This document shows positions 1 to 12,419 of a DNA stretch of 64,000 nt, piece by piece (the stretch's first letter is position 1; each line of letters begins with the position of its first letter). Position numbers and translations under genes: made by a program. This DNA is from Hemibagrus wyckioides. Its lineage: Eukaryota > Chordata > Actinopteri > Siluriformes > Bagridae. The notes below the pieces were generated by a model that worked only from the letters and a program-made list of their open reading frames with translations, made no database searches and was not told the DNA's origin. The stretch covers positions 8,045,259 to 8,109,258 of the forward strand of contig NC_080714.1 in NCBI RefSeq assembly GCF_019097595.1. Reading direction: 5' to 3'.

Positions 1-1047
1 GCTAATATAACATTTAAGCTCACAGATGATAAGTGCACAAGCAAGTACAGAGGGCAACTTGTTGATTTTGTCATGCAGGACATCCTGGTTTTCATCCTTG
101 CTAGATTCAGGATTCAGATCACATGCTTTTTTACACCTCATCGACTTCTATTCATGCATGCAGACTTTCAGCAAACAAAAAAAATGATATTTTTTTTTAC
201 AGATTATTTCCTGAAATATGGAAGCATTAGTTGTGGCAGTACTGCAGAGGCAAGTTACTTGAAAGGTTGTGTGCTTTTTGTTCTCATTGTACACTTCGGC
301 ACGATTCCTTAAAGGCAATTTTCCCTGATGTTTGATGCTGAATACAGTGTACATTCCACTGTATTTACTTAAAATGACAGATTTTTATGGAATGTTCCAT
401 AAACAATAGGACATAACCTTGGGGATTTGTGTGCCTCTACGGTAGCTGTAGGTTATTGCAATTCAAATGGTGAGTCAATACACATTCAAGGGTATTCAAG
501 GCAATGCCCTGGACTGCATGCTGTCTGAATAGTAAAACTGAAGTAGTAGAGTATTTTGTAAGTAAAAGACTGAAAGAAATAGAATGCAGCTGTAGAAAGC
601 GTCTGCGAATAATAGCAATCATAATTTGTATTCAGACAATATTTTCAAGCTTTGGAATATAAGAATTTTTACTCTTTAATAGAAAAAAATACTACTGCAA
701 GATACTTAACGTGAGCCTTGCTGTGCTCATCTCCAAAGCATAAACTGATCACAAATCAAGGCAACCACAAGCTCATGATAAACACTAAGTACTATGCCTA
801 AATAATAATAACACCAATGATGAACTAACAAACCTCTGCTCTCATTACCAGTAACACCAGTGACAAACTATTTAATATATTAAAGTCCGTGGGATTCAGA
901 AGAAGCATTTATGACTGTGAGGATATAATTAAATACTTCCTCAGTATTACAGACACCTAATGAGAAACCTGCTGTGTAGACCACATGGGTCTAGCTTTGA
1001 GATGAATTTTCTAATGTCCATAGATGAGAACTAGGCCGTTAACATCT

Positions 1048-1050
<3 letters not shown>
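1..1050. other. AT-rich sequence, nothing recognised
   Basis: Non-repetitive AT-rich DNA. Open frames here are short and have no recognisable protein features. I see no repeat family, RNA gene or splice-bounded exon. Confidence 0.5.

Positions 1051-1117
<67 letters not shown>
1051..1117. repeat. (TA)n microsatellite
   Basis: A perfect TA dinucleotide run of 67 bp. It could extrude as a cruciform and is probably length-polymorphic. Confidence 0.97.
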
Positions 1118-1119
<2 letters not shown>

Positions 1120-3592
1120 AGTGTATATGTAGCGAACAAAATGGCCGTCTCTGTTTTGATGAATTTTGTGTTCTCTGTGTATTAGTTAGAGTGTTAGCGT
1201 GCTAGTCAGTGCAACCGTTTACACACTGAGGGACCCTGCTTGATATCTAAAATCTCCATATATCAATTCTACAGAGTTCTCAACACAACTGGGTAAAAAT
1301 AGCAACCCCACGAAACTGATAAATCATGTGACTGTCATCTATCAATCGCTAGCTTCCTTCCATGTTAGAGAACAAATAAAAACCTTAGCTTTCCAACAGG
1401 ATACATATAAAACTCCATCTTGAATCAGACCTTATATCATTTCAGACTCTGTCTCTCTATACTGTTTATACTCTCTCTCTCTCTCTCTCTCTCTGACAGA
1501 CTGTAACAGTGTAGCCTGACTTCTTTTGTGCCTAAAGTTGGAACATCTTTTTCCGCCAAGTGTAGAATTTGATAATAGGTGCCATATATGAGATGGTGTA
1601 TCATGACAACTGCTTGAAATCCAGACACATCTTATTTAGCCATTTCTACCACTCTATAACATTAAAAAAGTCTGTATTATTATACCTAGCTTAGTATTCA
1701 TGTCTATCTCCTGTCTTCCAAATGGTTTAGGCTCAACGTCACTCCTTGCCTGATTTCATTAGGTGAATCATTTTGTACACACTCTCCTGGTTGAGTTACA
1801 AGGTTAAATGGCTTCAGCTGAGAAACAAATTAAACTCACTATAAGCCAGTATTCTCAAAGGGTCAGGTATATATGTGCCCTTAGGGGTACCTGGAGTTAC
1901 TATAAAGAGTAGAAAAGGAAAATTGTGATGAAATGTGCATTAGAGTGGTAATAATTAGAGTGGTTTGTTGTTGAGAAAAGCGACTTAGCCTGCTAGCCCA
2001 GGATAGGCATGGGATTTTTAGCAAGCTAGCATGTTTATATCTTTTTTTTTAAAGCAGGAAATTAATTGGATTTATTTTATAGCAATAATCTTATTAGAGA
2101 TTAGGTTTTGGGGGTTGGACAGTAGGATGGAAATGATAATATACTGCTTCTGAGCCCAATCCTGTAAGCTTTTTTCCCATGCTATCTGTATAATCTCTAA
2201 ATATTGTAATAGAATTAGAAATTCATTACATCATATCAATCATTCTTGGTTCTATATATTTTGTTTTGGGAAAAAAATCCCCTACATTCATTACAAGACT
2301 TTTGGAGTTGGCTTCATGCCTCACATCTGTACATTCTAATTGGGTTTATCAGCACACAAAGAGATCTTCTAATACTCCTTTAATCTCCCATCTGCTGTGC
2401 TGGCGGGCTTTCCTGTTTGATTTTCGAAGCCATAATTGAATGACTTCAAACTTGCATTAATCTCACCCACAACATGCCCCGACAGCCCAGAAAAACAAGC
2501 TTCGGCCATGTCCATAACTGCATCCTACATACCACCGTCATATAAGCCGTCTGGTAATTCTGAGTCATTTCCACCAACTTTCTTTTAAAAAACACTGAGT
2601 AAGTGATGTGTTATAGGAATTCATTATCAGTCCCTTAAAAGGGAGCAAATACTGTGTAATCTTTATTTAGTGTACAAGTAATGCATGCCAAGTCATAGTT
2701 ATGAGTTCAGATGCTTGTAATGGGGCAGTATATTTAATATGCCCCTGTTATGAGTTTAGTTGAGTAAGTAGTAGATTGTTTAAATACGTGCTGCATGCTG
2801 CTATATTCATTCTGTGCATTTTATAGAGTTACTATTAAATTTGTTGCATCATTTTGATATCCGTTGTTTCTGTGTGTGTGAAAAACAGAACAGAGCTCAT
2901 TTATCTGCACCTGCCATGGGAGTAATTACAGCACATCTGTTTGCAACACACTCGTAGATACCCAGAGACATTGCTTTTAGAAAGTAGCCCATCGGCTGAA
3001 TCCCAATTGGTTCTTTACTGGACCTAAAGTGCACTACACTGGATATTAAAGAAACTGAAGCTGCTGCATCTCTGATGTAATGCACTAATATGCTGACTTG
3101 GCCACCAGCTGGGATTTGCTTACTTGAAATTTTTGCTGTGGGTGTGGTCCAGGGTGGGGAAAAAAGCGTTTGATTGGGCGTTAATAGGGAAGGGAAGCCA
3201 TATACGGTTCAGAGAAAACTGTAAACAGTTGTCTGGACAATCCATTTAGAGGCGTCTGTGTGCCGAGTTGCTATCAGGGAAGCAGTTGGCTGGGGAGTTA
3301 ATGTGATTTGAAAATCTGTTTCACACCTTTTAGTGCAGCTTTGCCAACAGGAGAAAGACTGTGAGGTTACACCTAGTCTGCTTTGAAAAATATACAGCTT
3401 GGAAAAAAATATATAAGATTCTTTGTGTACAGCATCTTAATAATCTCTAGAAACTTCATTTCAAACTCATGTGGATTTGCTTGTTGTTTGTGAAAGTGGA
3501 GTCAGTAGCCACAGCCTAGCCAGCAGATCCATGATTTTGTTAATACATGCTTATTAGATGTATTAATAAGTTATAGTTATAGTTCTTCTTAA
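1118..3592. other. Unassigned AT-rich sequence with a small (CT)n tract
   Basis: No gene recognised. A perfect 24-bp CT run lies at 1471-1494. The stretch around 2390-2480 is less AT-skewed and has several TAAT-type cores, so it could be conserved non-coding DNA, but only a cross-species alignment could show that. A phrase near 2985-3070 is reminiscent of a degenerate fish interspersed repeat but is too decayed to assign. Confidence 0.35.
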
Positions 3593-3820
3593 CTAATTGT
3601 TGTTCTTTTGGCTGCTCTATGTTTGGGGTCGCCACAGCAGATCATTTGGTCCGCATAATCTCATTTGGCACAGGTTTTAACCCTTCCATTTTACCCAGGT
3701 TTGGGACCAGCACTGAGAGTTAACTCTTCACTGGCTGGGTTAGCTCCCTGCCCGGGAATCGAATCCGGGCTGTGGCCATGAAAGCGTGAGAGCCTGCCTC
3801 TGGACCACCAGTAGGCTATG
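3593..3820 (-). mobile_element. tRNA-headed SINE with target-site duplication
   Basis: On the minus strand a tRNA-like head lies near 3740-3816. It has an A-box-like TGGTCCAGAGG and a B-box-like GATTCGATTCC. A body follows, ending in a tail related to CGCTGTGGCGACCCC..AGCAGCC, which is common in fish SINEs. A 9-bp perfect direct repeat, TCTTCTTAA, lies at 3584-3592 and 3821-3829, as expected for LINE-driven insertion. A second member of the same family, on the other strand, is at 34698-34931. SINEs of this kind are transcribed by RNA polymerase III and encode no protein. Confidence 0.75.
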
Positions 3821-4758
3821 TCTTCTTAAAGTAGTTCTATAAATAATGCCAGCTTGGACCTAATGGGCTCTGTTGGTGAAAGGTTCAGAAATAAAAAGCT
3901 TCAATAGGGAAAATAGACTAGTTTTATAGTTTATATAGTTTATACACTTTTAAAATAATGTTCATGAAAATAATATGTTAAATAACATGTACCTAATTAA
4001 TGTTATAGTTGACGTGATCCCTGGTGTGATCTGACCGAGCTCTTCGGTTCCCAGTAGAGGGCAGAATTTGTGCAGTTTCTCACCCTCAGGATCTCTAAAC
4101 AATGATACAGTATGATTAACATTACTCATTATACAACATGCGAAGATACAGCCAGTTGTTTGGAAATGTTTACACTGGAAGCTTGCTGATGCTGTGTGTG
4201 TGTGTGTGTGTGCTGGAAATCTGACAGTTCTGACCTTATGGAAACATTCGGCTAGTCCACACAAGGAAAACTGTCAATGGAAGGTGTGTGTGTGTTGTAG
4301 AATGTTGAGCAACTGAATAGAATAGCGCTCCTCCTTAGTATTGTAGCTTTCAGTAGGTCATTAAAAGGCCACTGTTCTAGAGTAAATTGTAATCGAAACC
4401 AGTTTTTTGAGTCATTTAATTGTCATTTCTAATATATATATAATTATATAACAAAACCCCTTTCTTACATATTATGCAGTAGTATTTGTTCTACATAAGG
4501 CACCATCCTTATGGGAGGATTTTTGCAGCTTATTTAAATATATACACTTTTCATTTTTTCACTGTTTTTCTCTTTACCTTTTCTCCCCAAGACAAAAAAA
4601 AAAAGAATAATTTGCAGGTCTTCCGGGAAATTTCTGAAACCGTTCTGAAACACCACATTCTTTCATCTCCCTGCACATCTGCTTGTTTCTGCTGAAATAT
4701 CCTCACAATAATTTTTTGCTTATTACTCTGGGAAACAACGTGGAGCATCTGCTTCTAG

Positions 4759-4760
<2 letters not shown>
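3821..4760. other. Unassigned sequence with a (GT)n tract
   Basis: Nothing gene-like recognised. A short GT run lies at about 4193-4212. The rest is non-repetitive and AT-rich. Confidence 0.4.

Positions 4761-4817
<57 letters not shown>
4761..4817. repeat. (AT)n microsatellite
   Basis: A perfect AT run of 57 bp. Open frames reading IYIYIY across it are repeat artefacts. Confidence 0.97.
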
Positions 4818-4822
<5 letters not shown>

Positions 4823-5339
4823 AGAATTCCTTGACAGTCGTTCGTGCCGAGGAGAACTGAAACAATCTCTGTTCCAAAATGACATGGCTAATTTTTCACC
4901 TTGTCTGAAGATTTATATCCCTGAAGACTGGATTTTAATCCAAATAAAGCTCCTGTGCTGCTGGACGTTCTTGTGTTAATAAGTTATTTTAACCACCCTG
5001 ATGTGCCCTTGACCACTCCTTCCCCCATGTAATAACTTATATAGTCCCACTAAGGGGTACAACTAACTTTATCCAGGGGCCAAAAAGAGGGATGGGACGT
5101 CTCAAAATTTGGGACACTGCTATTTCCATCCAAGGTTAAATGCTAGATTTTGCTCTGGATGATGATAGATAGAAGATATTTGTATTAGTTTGAAGAAGTA
5201 AAGAAAAAGTAAATACTTCAGCACATTTTTTTTTTTTTTAATCATTTTTCAAATTCTTTATGCATGTGTGTTGTTTTCCTCAGATTTTAGTCTGGAGAAG
5301 GAGACAAAGCTCACTATATTTTAATTGAAAAGTCTCTGC
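4818..5339. other. Unassigned AT-rich sequence
   Basis: No gene, RNA or repeat family recognised apart from a short T-run near 5228-5239. Confidence 0.4.
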
Positions 5340-5545
5340 ATCATGCTGCAACATTTACATTCAGCATCTGGATATTCTTATCCAGAGCAAGTTACATTTT
5401 TATCTCATTTATATACAACTGACCAAGCGAGGGTTAAGGGCCTTGCTCAGGGGTCCAGCAGTGGCAGCTTGGTGGACCTGGGATTAAAACTCACAACCTT
5501 TCCGATCAGTAACCCAACACCTTAACCACTAAAATACCATATCCC
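5340..5545 (-). mobile_element. Old tRNA-headed SINE
   Basis: Read on the minus strand, the head has the signature TTTTAGTGGTTAAGG, with a decayed B-box-like GTGAGTTTTAATCCC. It is followed by GCCACTGCTGGACCCCTGAG and GGCCCTTAACCCTCGC. The tail contains a decayed CTCTGGATAAG-type end. The order (head, CTGCTGG-CCCTGAGCAAGG-CCCTTAACCCTC body, CTGGATAAG tail) is typical of a widespread fish SINE. Younger members with related heads are at 42484-42701, 60674-60894 and 62826-62970. Confidence 0.65.
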
Positions 5546-7700
5546 CATTATCCCTGCTATGCTTCTGTTCAGCAGAACTGTGATTTTTTTTTTGCTCAAA
5601 AATATTGGATATAGGAATGTGGTGCCTTTGGTACGATGGCCTTAAAGTAATCAGCAAAATTAAACAAAAAAAACCAAAAACATAAAATCGCAAAAAATGA
5701 CAAAAAAGCAAAATAAGACAATTTGGATTTTGTTGTTATGTTTATTTAACCTTTGTTTTCTGTGTGTTTTTGATTATTTTTTAATTAAAAAACAAAAAAA
5801 ATTAATTTTTTTATTTTGTTGTTTTTGTTTTTAATTGTAGAGTTTTTGTATTTCATTGTTGTGTTCATTGCATTTTTGTCGTGTTTTTTCTATTTTGTTG
5901 TTGTCTTTTCTGTTTTGCTGATGCGTATTGTACTTCACTGTCCTATGCACTTCATTTCCATTTCATTCATTTATCCTCACCCAAGCTAATAACATTGCTG
6001 ATGTTCTCTGTATCATTGTCCTACAGTTTCGGGGTAAAATGGTTGGTACTGGTTGAGAGTTTTTGTAATTCGCAGGTCTTCATGCAATCCTCTGGATCGT
6101 GTACAGTCTACATAATAAAACTTTTAGTCCCACTCTGTCCATCTGTCTCTACATTATTGAACCAAATCTCTAGGCTTCATTTCTGAAAGAATTCTGAAAA
6201 TGTCCAGATGTCTTTTGTCTCGTCTGAGTTTTAATGATGAGCGGCCATGTTGTTAAAGAAAATTAAGGAACACCAGATTGTAGAATAAATGCTAATAATT
6301 AATCATGACTTTACAGTTTTACTTTTTGCTTTTAATGAATTCCTGAATAAACTGTCCAGTGAACCAGTGAGCTTTTCTACACCACACACAGAGAGCAGAG
6401 CCTTCTCAATATATACATAATATTGACCAAAAAAAAAAACATAATCCGGCACATATGATGTTTTATTTGTGTCACTTGTATGTTAAATTTGAGTTATTTC
6501 CTCATCAATCTTCTGATATTTGCCATGTAGACGATATCATGAGTAAGATCATCATCTTATGAATGACTAATGACTGGTTCAGAGAGAAAAAAACAAACAA
6601 AAAGAAACCACAAAATCAATATTAATATGAAGAGCTAGGAATAGAACCGGCTTCCTCGTGCTTCATATCATCGACATACAGTACACGTGGGCAAATTGTA
6701 GACTCATTTGCACCTAAATATGGTTTACGAAGCTTTCTCTTAGAAGCGTGGTTCTTTGTTTTGTTTTGTTTTTTTTTTGCCTTGGTTAATTGATTTTTTT
6801 CTTCACGATCCCCAGTGACACAAATGCTGAAAAAAGCCCTGCATGTTAAGACTTACAACAGCTTCCACAGTAATGAGTGTAAATATATTTCACTCCGCTG
6901 TGGGCGCATGTCTGCGCGTTGTGTTTTTCTTACTTGCGCACTGACAAGCGTTGGGAAAACGGAAAGACCCAAATCGTTACGTCTTATCAGCGAAAGCAGA
7001 TGTTGCTGTAAATATGTCCTCGGTTAGTGCGCAGCTTGTGCTCTCAGCAGGCCTTAATGTTGCATTTAGGCTCCTATCAGACTGCCTCATTGGGGTAATG
7101 TGAGCGGTGTAAATTCATGCCCATTTCGCTCTGAAACTGTAAACGTCGACTGGTCGTTTGTCGTAGAAATGCTAGCTCACACTGAACCGAAGACGGTTAT
7201 TGGCTGTTTCAGGCTTAACAGCTTGCTTTTACAGAGATACTGTGGTCTCTTGGGAGACTCCTCCAAATCTCCCCTCGACACTGAACCATGTTTTTAGCAG
7301 ACTTATAGATGGATTCTGTAATAGGATGCTACTGACAGATTTATGATGGAATATTCTCTCTAGATGCCCGAGTAAATCACTGAGACACACAGGAATGTGG
7401 TGAGATGAACAAAAAAAAAAAAAACCCACATAAAATATTCTTCTTACTCATCTTTCTCACATTAATTTACATTTGGGTTTTTTGCTTGCAGAGTCAGAGT
7501 TTTGCTAACAGTGTTGTAAAATTGCCAGCTTTACCACAAAAAGCCTATAAAGTGCTATAAGGACACACGATATACTTCGTAAACAAACCTCTGAAAGCAA
7601 CTCTTTTTCTTTTTAGATTAGGCTCTAAAAGGTAGAAGCTTTTTGAAACCTAGTAAAATGTTTACTAAATGAATGAATGCGCACGTTTACATGGCTTGCT
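5546..7700. other. Unassigned sequence: T-rich tract and CpG-rich patch
   Basis: 5730-5910 is a low-complexity T-rich tract built of TTGTTTTTG-like words. From about 6880 to 7290 CpG dinucleotides are clearly denser than in the rest of the window. No splice-bounded coding segment is recognised. Confidence 0.35.
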
Positions 7701-7767
7701 ATTTGTGAGCACGAAGCCGGAGTTTTAACCGTTATATTGGCTTTTATACCACATTACTATTAAAATC

Positions 7768-8112
7768 TCAGTTCTGCTGGGTCAGAAGGATGATTGACAG
7801 CATCTCTGACAGTAGTGCCTTTATAATAGTTGCTGTAATATCAACTCATTCACAGCGATGTGTATAGTAGCCAAGGAGGTCAATCATGGCAACTTGATCG
7901 GTTAGATCGAGCTCAGGTATGAGGAAGGGGGCAGATAGCACTTTTCTGTGGCTTGAATGTGGCTTGCTTCATGTCTGTTAACCTTCTGCCTCTAATACAT
8001 GAAAATGTATTAGAACAAACACATTTCTATAAACTTGTGATGTTTTTCTGCTTGGAGTCAAACTACTGGTATTAACCTCCTATTAACCTTCTGACCAATC
8101 AGATCGAGAATT
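7768..8112. repeat. Decayed inverted-repeat element (MITE-like)
   Basis: The word GGTCAGAAGG near 7780-7789 reappears inverted as CCTTCTGACC near 8087-8096. The adjacent bases also partly match in reverse complement. The TTGGTCAGAAGG/CAATCAGA wording is familiar from a common non-autonomous fish DNA element. A related single arm appears near 16284-16300. The arms are short and the interior is not assigned, so this is tentative. Confidence 0.35.
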
Positions 8113-8187
8113 CAGCAGCACCGTGATGACAAGCATATAAAATAATAATAAAAATAAAAGAAAATATATATGTATATATATAGCCTT

Positions 8188-8365
8188 CATAACGGCTCTA
8201 CAGAGCATCAGTAGCAGACATATCTCAATATCAACTGTTCAAAGGAGATTATTGTGTATTTCGGCCGCCTTCAGCATTGTTTTACAATGTAGAAAGAAAT
8301 AAACATCAGGAAAGACCATGGAATTAGAAGGTGTGTCCAAACTTTTGACTGGTACTGTATATATA
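8188..8365 (+). mobile_element. Internally deleted Tc1-like remnant
   Basis: The plus strand near 8215-8252 reads through a peptide containing ISISTVQRRL. This is the DNA-binding helix wording of Tc1-type transposases (ISTVQRRL). Only about 100 bp later comes the element end, GTGTGTCCAAACTTTTGACTG, followed by GTACTGTATA. The whole catalytic DDE region is missing, so this is a non-autonomous derivative or deletion relic. Confidence 0.6.
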
Positions 8366-9041
8366 AGAAAATTGCTTTCTAAACTAAAATAATTCAAATA
8401 AACAAATAAATAAAAGATTTCACAGGATTCTAGTGAAAGAGCTGCAAAACACTAATCACACAGCAGTCAGCCATAGCGTGAGTGATGCAATCGTGAAAAA
8501 GTGCAGGAGGACTAATTAGCAATAGACTGCAGTTATTACACAGAGCTGATCGCTGTAATAATCAATGTTTCATTTTAAGTACTGTTGCTGTACAAGTACA
8601 AGGCATTTAACCCCCGACGGCTGTGCAAAACCGAATCTGTTCATAAGAAATTGAAAGTTAATGTGCCCTGTGGGAAACTGGGATATACAGAAGAAGTCAT
8701 TTGTTTAATGTTAAATGAGAAGGTTTTATGACCAACTCTACAGGTGGCAAAATAAAAAAAAGTGGTTATAAATGAGTGCAACACTTAGAAACTTCACTTA
8801 TGAACCTCGTTTATAGTGGGAGTCTGAGACATTCATTGAAATATGACTTAACAATGCCAAACATGCCTTTATAAAAGCGCTACATTACTCTTTCCTGGTG
8901 GTTTCTGTGGAATTTGTCTTCGATCAGGACTAAACCGAGGTGCTTCTGTGTTTACACGTCTATTAATGAAAGTGTTTTCTAAAATAAGTTTTAATTAAAC
9001 TGACTTTTTCTTTTCTTAGTATGTCAGTATGTGCTGAAATT
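8366..9041. other. Unassigned AT-rich sequence
   Basis: Nothing recognised as gene, RNA or repeat. Confidence 0.35.
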
Positions 9042-9042
9042 C

Positions 9043-9083
<41 letters not shown>

Positions 9084-9087
9084 CACA
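9042..9087. repeat. (CA)n microsatellite
   Basis: A CA run of about 46 bp with one AAAC interruption. Confidence 0.95.
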
Positions 9088-9436
9088 TACTCAGTACAGA
9101 TCCAGATCTTAAAATAGACACTTCAAGACCAAAGCTGCATACATATCCCTACTACACAGGCCAAAGGAGTAGTAGGTCTCAGTGTTCATGAAACAGTAAG
9201 CGAGAAATACCCAGATGACCTACTGCTTCTGCCAAGATTCTGCAGTTCCAATACCAATGCACACTGCGTTATCCCATAATGCAACTGATGTGGAAGAACT
9301 GTCTGAATCAGAAATGGTGGAAGGCAGCCTGTAGGTCCTTTTTGTCATGGGTCATCATTGTGGATGTAGTATGTCTGGATTGTATTCAGGATTGTATATC
9401 CTGGATTGTATATCACTACGCACGATATTAACACTA
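9088..9436. other. Sequence leading into minisatellite, possibly an old DNA element
   Basis: Words such as CTACTACAC, GTAGTAGGT and TTATCCCATAATGC resemble a non-autonomous DNA element common in fish. The adjacent 21-bp array is made of GTAGGTACTGAA-like units, so it may have grown out of this element. This is inference. Confidence 0.25.
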
Positions 9437-10250
9437 AGCAGTAGGTTTTGAATCAAATGCGACTGGTACTGAATACTATTGAATGCAGTAGGTACGGAAT
9501 CAAATGCAGTAGGTATTGAATTGAATGCAGGGGGTAGTGAATTGAATGCAGCAGGTACTGAATCAAATGCAGTATTTAGTGAGTCAGTTGCAATAGGTAC
9601 TGAACTGAATGCAGGAGCTACAGAATCAAATGCAGGAGGTACTGAATTGAATGCAGTAAATATTGAATCGAAATGCAATAGGTAATGAATTCAATGTAGC
9701 AAGTACTGAATCGAATGCAGGAAATACTGAATCAAATGCTGTAGGTACTGAATTGAATGCAGTAGATATGGATCAAATGCAGTAGATACTGAATCAACCC
9801 CAGTAGGAAGTGAATCAAATGCAGTAGATACTGAATCAAATGCAGCCGGTACTGAATCAAATGAGGGAGGTACTGAATCACATGCAGTTGATAGTGAATC
9901 AAATGCAGTGGATTCTGAATCAAATGCAGTAGGTACTGAATCGAATGCAGTCGATACTGAATCGAATTCAGTAGGTACTGAATCAAATGCAGTAGGTGCC
10001 GAATCAAATGCAGTAGGTACTGAATCAAATGCAGGAGATACTGAATCAAATGCAGCAGGTACTGAATCAAATGCATGAGATGCTGAATTGAATGCAGTAT
10101 GTGCTGACACATTACACAATTTTGTTCACATGGCAAATCTAGGTAAATTTAGGCACTAAATTGAATGCAGGAGGTACTGAATTCAATGCAGTAAATACTG
10201 AATCGAAGCAGTAGATACTGTATCAAACGCTGTACTGTAGGTACTGAATT
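9437..10250. repeat. 21-bp minisatellite, array A
   Basis: Tandem units of 21 bp close to ACTGAATCAAATGCAGTAGG plus T. Roughly 32 copies run from 9437 to about 10105, then there is a non-repeat tail (to about 10150) and a few more decayed units to 10250. Many units carry GAATTGAATGCAG or other substitutions, so this array is more diverged than array B at 11357-12265. The period is seven codons, so frames stay open for over 100 codons (heptads like FDSVPTA on the minus strand). These are not genes. Confidence 0.95.
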
Positions 10251-11290
10251 GACACTCCGGAAGGTTTCCTCAGCCCATGAGTTCAGCAAGTGATGTCAAA
10301 TCCAATGTAACTACTCACAGCATCAACAGTCAACAAAGTAGCACTTCTTATCTTTAAAAGATTTATGCAAGGACAAGGTCTTTTCTTTAGACTAACAACA
10401 AACAGACATAACTTGACAGTTGACTGTTTAGACAGCATCCGGAGTTCTAACTTTCCAATTCCAAGGTCAGTTAGCGCAACAAAAGTTATTGTTTCAAGAA
10501 AGGGTAGTTGTGCTTACACACATCTTTTAATTATTTAATGCTAACACAATGCATTGCAACCCAGCGACAGTAAAACGACTTACTTTTTTCGTGTGTGTGT
10601 GTGTTCTGAAACACACTTATATAGTACGAAACATCAATATTTGTTCTTTCTTCCACACCCCCTGATGGAGTGGCAGCCCATGAAGAAATAAGCTCCAGGG
10701 ATAGACATCAAATATATATATTTTTTTATGATGCGGTGCAGTGAAGCAGTCTTTAATTTAGGCATTCTTCTCCTCTTCGGAACCACTCACTAACCCACTT
10801 CAAACAATAGAGAGGCTTAAGGCGGACACTGAGTCGCTCATTTGTCACAGAAAGTGGAACTACTGCAAAAAGTGAGGTCTGGGATAAGTTTGTTTGGAAC
10901 AAATTTGATAGACATGGCGTGACCTTGTAAAGGATTATCATCAAGTAAGACTTATTTTATATGGTCTTGTGCCAGTGCATTTAGGTTTTGAGATTTCGGC
11001 GGCGTTCAGCTAATAACAACGACAACACCTCTTCAATAGCCTTTGCAATTATTCCAGTTCAGCTCATACTGGATCTGTTTTGTATGGAAGATAGCATCTT
11101 ATAAATTCATCTTCTATATCTGTTTCTGTTATATTCTACCGATTAAGGATGCAATTGCCACGTTTACCTTTAATGAAGCCGTCCATACAGTTACGTACTC
11201 GAACCCCTTAAACATATCATATTCTACATTCCGCATACTGCCTGCACATCATTATCTAGGGGCGTCTTCTAATAGTCTTTCAGACTAAAT
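10251..11290. other. Spacer between the two 21-bp arrays
   Basis: About 1 kb of non-tandem sequence. A 63-codon minus-strand frame at 10753-10944 has protein-like composition, but I recognise no family and see no splice support. Otherwise nothing is assigned. Confidence 0.35.
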
Positions 11291-12419
11291 GGAAACAGAG
11301 CCACGTGACTTGATGTGCTGGTTTTGTTTGTAGAACAGCAGGTTGGATTGCTGCATGAATGCAGTAGGTACTGAATCGAATGCAGGAGGTACTGAATCAA
11401 ATGCAGTCAGTACTGAATAAAATGCAGTAGGTACTGAATCAAATGCAGTCGGTACCGAATCAAATGAGGTAGATACTGAATCAAATGCAGAAGGTAGTGA
11501 ATCAAATGCAGTCGGTACTGAATCAAATGCAGTCGGTACTGAATCAAATACAGTAGGTACTGAATCAAATGTAGTAGATACTGAATCAAATGCAGTCGGT
11601 ACTGAATAAAATGCAGTAGGTACTGAATCAAATGCAGTTGATAGTGAATCAAATGCAGTAGATTCTGAATAAAATGCAGTAGGTACAAAAACAAATCCAG
11701 TCGGTACTGAATCAAATCCAGTAGGTAGTGAATCAAATGCAGTAGATACTGAATCGAATACAGTTGATAGTGAATCAAATGCAGTAGATTCTGAATGCAG
11801 TAGGTACAAAAACAAATGCAGTCGGTACAGAATCAAATGCAGTAGATTCTGAATCAAATGCAGTCGGTACTGAATCAAATCCAGTACGTAGTGAATCAAA
11901 TGCGGTAGATACTGAATCAAATGCAGTAGATTCTGAATCAAATCAAGTAGGTAGTGAATCAAATGCAGTAGATACATAATCAAATTCAGTAGGTACTGAA
12001 TCAAATGCAGTAGGTACTGAATCAAATGCATGAGATACTGAATCAAATTCACTAGGTACTAAATCAAATGCAGTAGGTACTGAATCAAATGCAGTAGGTA
12101 CTGAATCAAATGCAGTAGATACTGAATCAAATGCAGTAGATACTCAATCAAATGCATGAGGTACTGAATCAAATGCAGTAGGTACTGAATCAAATGCAGT
12201 AGGTACTGAATCAAATGCAGTAGGTACTGAATCAAATGCATGAGATACTGAATTGAATGCAGTACATGCTGCCACAGTACACCATTTTGTTCACATGGCA
12301 AATCTATGCATAAGGAGACTAGATGAAAACAGAGTAATGGAAACTCACCAGTTAGAGCCATGTGATATGCCGTTCTGGTTTTGTTTTTATAACAGCAGGT
12401 TGGATTGCTGCATGAATGA
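11291..12419. repeat. 21-bp minisatellite array B with duplicated flanks
   Basis: About 43 units of 21 bp lie at 11357-12265, more uniform than array A, in the form ACTGAATCAAATGCAGTAGG plus T. The array is bracketed by direct repeats: 11291-11361 matches 12351-12419 closely, sharing GAACAGCAGGTTGGATTGCT or a one-base variant and GCATGAATG. Its downstream tail at 12247-12305 matches the tail of array A at 10082-10140, sharing TTTTGTTCACATGGCAAATC. The locus has therefore duplicated at two scales, the 21-bp unit and a unit of about 1 kb. Confidence 0.92.

Noticed and set aside
9355..10136. Open frames through array A
   Set aside because: Same 21-bp artefact; overlapping frames on both strands.
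9437..12265. CRISPR array
   Set aside because: Units are contiguous 21-bp copies without unique spacers, and this is vertebrate DNA.
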